From positions 62,001-126,000 of the IMG/VR virus record IMGVR_UViG_3300042197_002946: 64,000 nucleotides of DNA; one strand, given 5' to 3'. This stretch comes from a virus. The first letter of the stretch is position 1, and each line of letters begins with the position of its first letter. Positions 52,834 to 59,389 of this stretch are shown piece by piece. The notes under the pieces are model-generated. The model was given only the letters and a program-made list of their open reading frames with translations, searched no databases and was not told the origin of the DNA. The translations under genes were made by a program, and so were the position numbers.

Positions 52834-53747
52834 TTGATTGCTTTCTGTGTTACTATAGATATAATATTATGTAATTGTGATCGTGCCTGGGTAAAATTAT
52901 TATCCAATAACAATTTATTTTTTTCCATATTAAGCTTAGAAAAAACTTGTTGATAGTTAGACAATAGCGGCCCCACACCCTGTATAATTTGCTCTATATT
53001 AGAAACCTGATAAACCAACCCAGGATATTGTATCGTACGATTATCGCTAGTAAAAATCAAACAGCCAAAACACATAGCATATTTGGCTTCTATAATTGAA
53101 GCGGGCTCTGTTGTCAAAATAATTTTAGTTTGAGATAGGTAATTCTGAATGCTAGTATTATTTGCATCAGGTGGGATAATATTAGTAACTATATCTGGTA
53201 AAGATGTTTGTATAGTAGAAATAATTTGTTCAATTTTTGAGATATCGTTTGAGTTTTGCAAAATAGCTATATCTACTGTTTTTTGTTTCTCAGATATATT
53301 ACTAGAAATAAAGTTATCTTGTAATGCAGGACTAATTAGGTATGCTTTGGTAATACCTAGTTCTTTTGTGAGTCTCTCATGAGTAATAGCATCATAACAT
53401 ATAAACGTCATATGTCTACATTTTTGTAGTATCTGGGCATTCATGGTTAGTAAATTATCCACACTAATAATACCCGGCATATGCATTGGATCTAGATGTT
53501 GGGCAATAGCTGTGGACCCTATCCAGCAATCATAATACAATGGGGGTGATTCCATTTCTGGTATCACCATAACAGTATCTGGTCTAGACCCATTATCATT
53601 GGCTGGCATAACAGCAATAATATCTTCTTGATCTAAAAGATTAGTAAGAAAATTGTCTACAATACTGTTGTATGGCTGTAAAGCAATGTGTGTATTTTTT
53701 GATACTGATCGTTGTATAGTAGATCCTACATTATACCCAAAGAACAT
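52830..53747 (-). CDS. Probable GT-B glycosyltransferase, divergent
   Basis: A 305-residue protein with a clear AGGAG site 7 bases before its ATG, inside the end of the upstream transferase gene. The C-terminal domain shows TTEPASIIEAKYAMCFGCLIFTSDN (as E-x5-E followed by A-x-x-x-G-C-hydrophobic-x-x-T/S), which corresponds to the donor-site 'E ... EAMACG-x-P-V-V-x-S' stretch of GT4-type enzymes with shorter spacing than usual. The strand KTVDIAILQNSND (~165) fits the start of the second Rossmann domain. Overlap with the upstream GT gene (22 bases) supports a shared pathway. Confidence 0.5.
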   Translation of the reverse strand: MFFGYNVGSTIQRSVSKNTHIALQPYNSIVDNFLTNLLDQEDIIAVMPANDNGSRPDTVMVIPEMESPPLYYDCWIGSTAIAQHLDPMHMPGIISVDNLLTMNAQILQKCRHMTFICYDAITHERLTKELGITKAYLISPALQDNFISSNISEKQKTVDIAILQNSNDISKIEQIISTIQTSLPDIVTNIIPPDANNTSIQNYLSQTKIILTTEPASIIEAKYAMCFGCLIFTSDNRTIQYPGLVYQVSNIEQIIQGVGPLLSNYQQVFSKLNMEKNKLLLDNNFTQARSQLHNIISIVTQKAIK

Positions 53748-54892
53748 AGCTTGTCTCCTATATGCTCAATAGAAAATGTTATGCCATATGAACGTAACTT
53801 GTCAGACATGTCTTGTTTCTGTGTTAAAGATAAATTATTCTGTATATTATATGCTTTTCTTAAGGTAGCTCTAATATCTAATATAGTAGGTTCGGAAGAT
53901 ATCTCTAATTCGCATTCATGATCTAAACTATTATTAGCTGGATTTGGTTCTGACATCTCAAATCTGGATGGAATAATCAAACCTCCAACCGATTTATCAA
54001 TTAGCTCGGCAGCTCCTGTGTTTTGTACGGCTATGGGCATCTTCCCCATAACAATGGCTTCTGCCAGAGGTCTACAAAAAGCCTCTCCTTTAGATGGACA
54101 AACAAATACATCGCAAGCTTCGTGCAGTCTTAATAGGTTTTGTCTATCCAAAGAATCTGCGATAAAGACCAAATTTGGATTGAGGGTTTTATTGTATTTA
54201 TTCCTACCAATAGTCTCATTAATGTTTTGAATAATAGCTTCTCTTTTTTTATTATCCATTTTATCAGTTTTAATTATCAACATAGCGTTCTCTCTATGTT
54301 GAAATTCATAATGAAATGCCAAAATTAAATTAACAATATTTTTTCTAGGAATAAAAGAGCCAATAAAATAAAACTTAACATAGTCTTTATACTTAGATTT
54401 TAGATGTAAAAAATCAACGTCTTCTTTTTTAATAACGTCAGACAAAACAGATATCTCATTGGTATTAATGGGTTGAGAAATATTATGGATCGGAGTAGAT
54501 ATACCGCTATCAGTTAGTGTTTGTTTTTCTAACATAGAAGGTACACAGACATGATCCATGCGACCAAAAACCTGTTTGATATATGAAGAATGAGACAAGT
54601 TGCCCTGCTCAAAAACACACAAAGCAATATTTTTATATGGAAATACAGGACAAATAGCTTGAGGTAGAGCTTTCTGAATAATCACATCTATATTTGATAA
54701 ATTAGTTTCTTCATAAATTTTTAGGTCTTCATCTAGAGTACGATCTACGCTATTAGATAAAAAAATTGGCCTTGCTTGTATTTTATGCCCTAGTTTATCA
54801 GCAGCATATGCCAATGATCTTAGGTAGTCTTTGGAAGCGGCTCCCCACCCATCATTTTGTCTATATGGAGCAACATATAGAATATTACTCAT
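53726..54892 (-). CDS. Glycosyltransferase, GT4-type (GT-B)
   Basis: A 388-residue protein, normal length for the family. It starts in an ATGA overlap with the upstream GT gene. The N-terminal Rossmann domain opens ILYVAPYRQNDGWGAAS; the second domain starts near 170 with FIGSFIPRKNIVNLILAF (the 'G-x-x-x-x-R-K-N/G' loop); later DVFVCPSKGEAFCRPLAEAI contains the E-x7-E motif that binds the nucleotide-sugar, followed by GKMPIAVQNTGAAELI. These are standard GT4 retaining-transferase marks. It probably transfers a hexose from an NDP-sugar; the acceptor is unknown. Confidence 0.8.
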   Translation of the reverse strand: MSNILYVAPYRQNDGWGAASKDYLRSLAYAADKLGHKIQARPIFLSNSVDRTLDEDLKIYEETNLSNIDVIIQKALPQAICPVFPYKNIALCVFEQGNLSHSSYIKQVFGRMDHVCVPSMLEKQTLTDSGISTPIHNISQPINTNEISVLSDVIKKEDVDFLHLKSKYKDYVKFYFIGSFIPRKNIVNLILAFHYEFQHRENAMLIIKTDKMDNKKREAIIQNINETIGRNKYNKTLNPNLVFIADSLDRQNLLRLHEACDVFVCPSKGEAFCRPLAEAIVMGKMPIAVQNTGAAELIDKSVGGLIIPSRFEMSEPNPANNSLDHECELEISSEPTILDIRATLRKAYNIQNNLSLTQKQDMSDKLRSYGITFSIEHIGDKLCSLGIM

Positions 54893-56553
54893 GAGCGCTG
54901 CCTTTCATTAGCGTATCGGATATAGTCCTCATTGTTAAGTACTGTTCTGTTTGACATAGCATACTTAATTAGATTTTGATTTTCCATATACTTATTATAT
55001 ATGTCTACTACATTTTGAAAACCAAATTTTTTGATATTCATACCATTCATAGTATATCCATAATCGCTGTACTTTAGTAGATTAAGCGTCATCATATTAT
55101 TGAGTAGATCTTGACTACCTATTCTGTCTTCACAGATATATCTCATAGCCTCGTAAGATTTGTTGAACTTTTTGAATTCATTAATATCTAATTTATTGAG
55201 GTAATTTGACGATATCTGCGACCAGTGACGCCTGTTAGGATTGGCCAGCACCTCATCGAATACTCTCATCCATGTGTTGGCTGTAGCATCCCAATTGAAA
55301 TGTTTTTCTGTTAATTCTCTAACCTTAATTCTAAGCTTATGGTGCTCTTCTCTGTCTAAATGTAACAGGTTCCATAGGTGGAATATTAGCTGGTCGTTAT
55401 TGGGGTATACTCGATACGCTTCGGTCTCCATTTCTTTGAAGAATGTTTGCGGCTGTACAGGACAGCCATCCAAAAGATGTACAATATCAGACATAGCGCT
55501 ATAATTAACAGATACGATAGGTATACCACAAGCGCCAGCCTCTACTTGAGGCATACCAAAGCCTTCACATATAGCATATTGTACATATATATCAAACGTA
55601 TTATAAACACTATTAAGCTGATCTGTAGATATCCCATCAGAGACTGAAGGAAATGTTGCTGTTTTTTGACCGCAATGTGGACAATGTTTGACAGCATGAT
55701 TAAAAGTATGGGCATGAATTTGTGAACAGTTCTTGCAAAAATAGGTAAATAGAACTCTTTTACCCATATTGTTTTCTTTAAGAACATTTGGTAAATTCCA
55801 TCCAGCATCAGGATAGCTGGTGTGAAGATATAGATAGGTATTTTCACCTAGTTTTTTATCTTGTGTTTCTAGTTTGTCTAATAAAATTCTCATAGATTGT
55901 ATCAGTTCTGGTATGAGTTTTCTTTTTTGGTTTCTCATGACCGAACCGATAATTTTCATAGAATTGGGTAGGTTAAGTTTTTCTCTGGCCGCTTCTAACC
56001 CGATTGGTCTGAAGGTCGTCAAGTCTACTGCTGGGGAAGCAGAGCCTTTATGTCTGATACGATTGTTGGTTTGATCCATCAAAACCTTACCACCCCAATC
56101 AGAGTATGATAATACTGCATCGGCATTCATATAAACATCTAGCCATTCTTCTTGTTGAGGCTGAGAATCTACTGTCGGCATCACCACCCAACTGTAAAAA
56201 GGTCTTAATACAGAAAATCTTTGATATGCATTCATCCAAAAATCTCTGATATCGAACACTATATCTGGCATAAAATCCAATAATACTCTTTCAAATCTCC
56301 ATTTGCCAAATGCATTCTCTCCATTACTATTATATTCGTTAAATCTTGGATCAGTCTCTTTAACAGCATTAGGATAATATTTCCATGGAATGTTTTTATC
56401 TCTAGAGTCTCCTATGACTCCATAAGAGGCAAATTCGGCCAGTTCATACTTATCTGAAGCATATAGTCTGTTAAGAACTTCTTTAGCGTATGTGCTATAT
56501 CCAGAATGAAGAAAGCTAGCTTCTGAACACATTAGAATTTTTGGTTTTGGCAT
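54889..56553 (-). CDS. Glycosyltransferase, GT-B, with inserted zinc ribbon
   Basis: Start set at the ATG at 56553, preceded by GGACAGG; a TTG at 56577 would overlap the terminator of the SSB unit and is unlikely. The 554-residue product begins KILMCSEASFLHSGYSTYAKEV, a typical GT-B opening with a Gly-Tyr-Ser loop. A zinc ribbon (CKNC ... CPHCGQ, ~268-295) interrupts the start of the C-terminal domain, an uncommon insertion. Then FDIYVQYAICEGFGMPQVEA holds the E-x7-E motif (CEGFGMPQVE) and GIPIVSV. A long helical C-terminal extension (~400-554) follows. It is the first gene of the leftward sugar operon. Transferase identity is firm, acceptor unknown. Confidence 0.8.
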   Translation of the reverse strand: MPKPKILMCSEASFLHSGYSTYAKEVLNRLYASDKYELAEFASYGVIGDSRDKNIPWKYYPNAVKETDPRFNEYNSNGENAFGKWRFERVLLDFMPDIVFDIRDFWMNAYQRFSVLRPFYSWVVMPTVDSQPQQEEWLDVYMNADAVLSYSDWGGKVLMDQTNNRIRHKGSASPAVDLTTFRPIGLEAAREKLNLPNSMKIIGSVMRNQKRKLIPELIQSMRILLDKLETQDKKLGENTYLYLHTSYPDAGWNLPNVLKENNMGKRVLFTYFCKNCSQIHAHTFNHAVKHCPHCGQKTATFPSVSDGISTDQLNSVYNTFDIYVQYAICEGFGMPQVEAGACGIPIVSVNYSAMSDIVHLLDGCPVQPQTFFKEMETEAYRVYPNNDQLIFHLWNLLHLDREEHHKLRIKVRELTEKHFNWDATANTWMRVFDEVLANPNRRHWSQISSNYLNKLDINEFKKFNKSYEAMRYICEDRIGSQDLLNNMMTLNLLKYSDYGYTMNGMNIKKFGFQNVVDIYNKYMENQNLIKYAMSNRTVLNNEDYIRYANERQRS

Positions 56554-56568
56554 AAGACCTGTCCGTGA

Positions 56569-56606
56569 TAAAAACAAGCAGGAAAGGGGGACAAGCCCCC
56601 ATTCCT
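56569..56606 (-). terminator. Rho-independent terminator after SSB
   Basis: On the minus strand, 24 bases after the SSB stop, an imperfect inverted repeat AGGAATGGGGG / CCCCCTTTCCT with a 5-base loop (one internal mismatch) is followed by a T-rich tract (GCTTGTTTTTAT). This is the normal form of an intrinsic terminator. It should end or reduce transcription of SSB before the glycosyltransferase gene, whose ATG lies only 16 bases beyond the T-tract. Confidence 0.8.
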
Positions 56607-56629
56607 ACTTTATGAACTAAAACTAAAAA

Positions 56630-57010
56630 TCAGAACGCAACAGTTTCTTCTTCCTCAGAAGTTGACGCTGCTGCCTTCTTGGAAATCTTTGTGATCTTAG
56701 AAAAATTATTAACTCTAACCTTGAGTGTGCTATGCTTCACACCGTCCTTTTCCCAAGAATCATTGCGCAGAGTACCTTCCACTAATACCAGGTCACCCTT
56801 CTTGAATGATGAGGCAATTGTTTCTGCGCCGCTATCCCACGCTTCACAAGAGATGAAAGACGTAACTTTATCCTTGCTTCCATTGGCCCTGCTAAACTCT
56901 CTAGAAACAGCAACCGTAAAGTTGACAACAGCTGTCTTTTTATCCGACGCTGTGATATATCTTAGCTCGGGATCTCTTGTTAGATTTCCTCTCAAAATGA
57001 CAATATTCAT
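56630..57010 (-). CDS. ssb: Single-stranded DNA-binding protein
   Basis: A 126-residue OB-fold protein of bacterial SSB type. It opens MNIVILRGNLTRDPELRY, followed by VVNFTVAVSRE and ISCEAWDSGAETIASSFKKGDLVLVEGTL, which are the diagnostic strands of the family. The C-terminal ~15 residues are Glu-rich and end in Val-Ala-Phe, a short version of the acidic tail that recruits partner proteins, with a terminal Phe as in many SSBs. Start at the ATG with AGGAG 7 bases upstream; an earlier TTG is rejected. It coats ssDNA at the phage replication fork. It forms its own transcription unit with a consensus promoter and terminator. Confidence 0.92.
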   Translation of the reverse strand: MNIVILRGNLTRDPELRYITASDKKTAVVNFTVAVSREFSRANGSKDKVTSFISCEAWDSGAETIASSFKKGDLVLVEGTLRNDSWEKDGVKHSTLKVRVNNFSKITKISKKAAASTSEEEETVAF

Positions 57011-57017
57011 ATGCAAT

Positions 57018-57022
57018 CTCCT
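57018..57022 (-). promoter_or_regulatory. Strong ribosome binding site of ssb
   Basis: AGGAG lies 7 bases upstream of the ssb ATG on the minus strand. This is an optimal Shine-Dalgarno core and spacing, and it decides the start in favour of the ATG at 57010 over the TTG at 57016. Confidence 0.8.
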
Positions 57023-57053
57023 AAAGTCAAAAAGTTAAATCGACCACTGGCTT

Positions 57054-57081
57054 ATTATAAGAATGAGGCGTCGAGTGTCAA
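57054..57081 (-). promoter_or_regulatory. Consensus sigma70-type promoter for ssb
   Basis: On the minus strand, TTGACA (57076-57081) and TATAAT (57054-57059) are separated by 16 bases. Both hexamers are perfect matches to the bacterial sigma70 consensus. The -35 box overlaps the TGA stop codon of the polymerase C-terminal gene, so the promoter is embedded in the gene junction. Transcription should start near 57046, giving an ssb leader of about 35 bases. It implies use of the host housekeeping RNA polymerase for this gene. Confidence 0.85.
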
Positions 57082-58703
57082 GATTCTGGTATAAAACACT
57101 TTTCCACAATCAAACCGCTGCCAGCCTTTTTAGATTTGGTACCTATAAATACCAACACTTCGTTTTCTTTTAATAGATCTTTAAACTCACCATATTGTTC
57201 TGGAAACATTACTACAGAATCCAAACCTCCTGAGCTATCAAAAATCTCCAGAAAGGACATATTCGCCCCTTTATTTTTTCCTTGTTTGGTTTTGATCACA
57301 CTTAACCTACTAATCTCTCCCATGATAGCAACCTTTTTTCCTCCAGTTACTCCTTGAAAGTCTTTGCAAGATATCAAATTAGACTCATAATTTTGCATAT
57401 AACAATCTGTTTTAGTGCATGTCAAAGGAATACCTAATAATGCTGCTTCGGTCTCTGCTATCCACTGCATATTATCTTTTAATGAATATGGTGGATGGTC
57501 TATGCTATTGATAAATTCTTGTATTAGTACTTGTCTCTTTTTTGTTACTTTACATGTGGTTAATAGTTTGATAAAAACATCTTTAAATTTGATGCTTGTG
57601 ATATCTATATTATTAGTTGTGATTTGTTCTAATTCTTTTTTAGTTAGCTTATTAAGCATTTCTAAATAAAATAGTAGCTCTGTTCTAGGTATTTTATAGT
57701 CATCGAAAGCCCCTACGGAAACAATCGCCTTTGCTGCTGCACTATTAACATTGGTCAATAATCTACAAAACGTTGGTATTATTCCAGTTATATTTTTATT
57801 TATTAAATCCAAATGCAACTTTTCAATTGCTTCGTATACCGATTCCCCCACTCCTTTAATATTAGTAAGTCCAAAATAAATTTTATTATCAATAATAGTA
57901 AATTCTTTGTTCATAAATTTAAATTTAGGTAATAAAACCTCTATATTCATGGAACTAGCATTGTGTACCAACTCTTTAATTTCTTGATGTGGGTCTATTT
58001 TATCTTTAGCAAATCTTAGGTAGGAGACAAAAAAGATCTGTGGAAAATGTGCCTTAGCATATGCTGATAAATAACCATTGATAGCATAGCTAATAGCATG
58101 ACTTTTATTAAAAGAATATCTTTGGCTTTTTTCAATCCATCCGAAAATTTCTTCTGCCTCATGAGCATTAACGATACCCTTAGTATTACAGCCATTGATA
58201 AAAACTGTTTTCAACTTGGCCATCTCTTCTGGTTTTTTCTTACCAATGGCTTTTCTTAACATGTCGGCTTCTTGTAAATCAAACCCAGCCAACTCCTGTG
58301 CTATTTGCATACTTTGTTCTTGATAAACCATTTCTCCATATGTGGTTTCGAGAATATTTTTTAGACTGGGGTTATAATAGTCTATACTCTCTTGTCCATT
58401 TTTTCTATCAATGAAATGATTACTAACGCTCTTGCCTTCTCGAATAGCCTCTAGACATCCTGGTCTCATAATGCTAATCAAGCCAGCCAGTTGCTCTATA
58501 TTTTCTGGCTTTAGCTTTTTCGCCATGCTCTGACCTAGTCTAGACTCTAATTGAAAACATCCCTTAGTATTACCATCGGATATTAATTCCCAAGTTCTAG
58601 AACAGTCTAGAGGAATAGAGTTTACGTCAAACTCTAACAATTCTGTATTTTCGCTGTCTACAGGAAACTTACAGCCACAATCAAACTGATAATATTTTGT
58701 CAT
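57078..58703 (-). CDS. dnaE: DNA polymerase III alpha subunit, C-terminal half (split gene)
   Basis: A 541-residue protein covering fingers to OB-fold of the family C replicase. After a ~25-residue Cys-containing start (FDCGCKFPV) it aligns with DnaE from DVNSIPLD onward: GCFQLESRLGQS, the RPGCLEAI and NHFIDRKNG segment, VYQEQSMQIAQELAGF, EADMLRKAIGKKK, and SFNKSHAISYAINGY. The last ~110 residues (GEISRLSVIKTKQGKN, FIGTKSKKAG) look like the OB-fold. The catalytic palm is not here; it is encoded 3.4 kb upstream. Start in an ATGA overlap with the exonuclease gene. It must associate with the N-terminal half to make an active polymerase. No intein sequence is present. Confidence 0.88.
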   Translation of the reverse strand: MTKYYQFDCGCKFPVDSENTELLEFDVNSIPLDCSRTWELISDGNTKGCFQLESRLGQSMAKKLKPENIEQLAGLISIMRPGCLEAIREGKSVSNHFIDRKNGQESIDYYNPSLKNILETTYGEMVYQEQSMQIAQELAGFDLQEADMLRKAIGKKKPEEMAKLKTVFINGCNTKGIVNAHEAEEIFGWIEKSQRYSFNKSHAISYAINGYLSAYAKAHFPQIFFVSYLRFAKDKIDPHQEIKELVHNASSMNIEVLLPKFKFMNKEFTIIDNKIYFGLTNIKGVGESVYEAIEKLHLDLINKNITGIIPTFCRLLTNVNSAAAKAIVSVGAFDDYKIPRTELLFYLEMLNKLTKKELEQITTNNIDITSIKFKDVFIKLLTTCKVTKKRQVLIQEFINSIDHPPYSLKDNMQWIAETEAALLGIPLTCTKTDCYMQNYESNLISCKDFQGVTGGKKVAIMGEISRLSVIKTKQGKNKGANMSFLEIFDSSGGLDSVVMFPEQYGEFKDLLKENEVLVFIGTKSKKAGSGLIVEKCFIPES

Positions 58704-59389
58704 TGCGTTACAAAAGAGTCCCTAAATTTAATCTTCTTAGATAAGTTTCTGTGCAATCTCATGAATCGAATCAATAATTCTGCACAGTCTTGTACGTCTT
58801 TAAGAGCATCATGAGCGCCGGCTTTGCTAATGCCCATATAGTCTCTGATATTATCCAGAGATAGGTTCTTAATGTCTCCGTTGCTTTCAAACCAATAGAA
58901 TAATAGATTCATCATATCAAGAGTATCTCGTGGATAGAATAAGCTTGACCCATTCTCATTGTTTACGTATCCTAATTTTCTACTAAATCTCTCAACTATT
59001 TTCATATCAAACCGTATAATGTTATACCCAGAAGCAACAGGAGCAGAAAACATGCTTTTTTTGCTTCTATTCAGATGATATATTTCTAAATATTGTGCAA
59101 ACATTGACCACGCTTGTTGCTGGGACATGGAGTTCTTCCACGATTCCAGTATTTGCTCTTTAGTAGAGTTTCTGACCTTAGCATGAAACTCTAATATGTC
59201 CGAATCGCTGTATGTATGATTAGGGTCATTCTCCAGTTTTTCTGGCTTGACCTGAATATTAAACTCAGAATCTTTCACAATAGATAGATTGTATGGATCT
59301 ACTATAATAGCGGCTATTTGAACAGGACTACAGGTCTCTGTATCAATACCGTCTGTTTCAAAATCAAAAACGCATATTTTATTTTTCAT
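58700..59389 (-). CDS. dnaQ: DnaQ-like 3'-5' exonuclease (DEDDh)
   Basis: A 229-residue protein with the three exonuclease motifs: FDFETDG near residue 9 (Exo I, Asp and Glu metal ligands), GYNIIRFDMKI near 121 (Exo II Asp), and AHDALKDVQDC near 192 (Exo III, His and Asp, DEDDh class). It overlaps the upstream RCC1 protein gene by 4 bases and the polymerase C-terminal gene by ATGA, so its translation is coupled to the replicase. It probably supplies proofreading, as the epsilon subunit does in bacteria. No clamp-binding motif is obvious. Degradative or RNase T-like use is possible but less likely given its neighbours. Confidence 0.85.
   Translation of the reverse strand: MKNKICVFDFETDGIDTETCSPVQIAAIIVDPYNLSIVKDSEFNIQVKPEKLENDPNHTYSDSDILEFHAKVRNSTKEQILESWKNSMSQQQAWSMFAQYLEIYHLNRSKKSMFSAPVASGYNIIRFDMKIVERFSRKLGYVNNENGSSLFYPRDTLDMMNLLFYWFESNGDIKNLSLDNIRDYMGISKAGAHDALKDVQDCAELLIRFMRLHRNLSKKIKFRDSFVTQ

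Noticed and set aside
55241-55847. Plus-strand and alternative-frame open frames inside the glycosyltransferase genes
   Set aside because: They overlap fully a well-supported transferase gene and show no motif or ribosome binding site.
56554-56577. TTG start extending the glycosyltransferase gene upstream
   Set aside because: It would begin in the terminator T-tract of ssb; the ATG at 56553 has a good site and starts with the usual family opening.
58030-58160. Cyanobacterial-type DnaE split intein
   Set aside because: The known insertion point (before Phe-Asn-Lys-Ser-His) is uninterrupted in the C-terminal half, and no intein-like motifs occur at the ends of either half.
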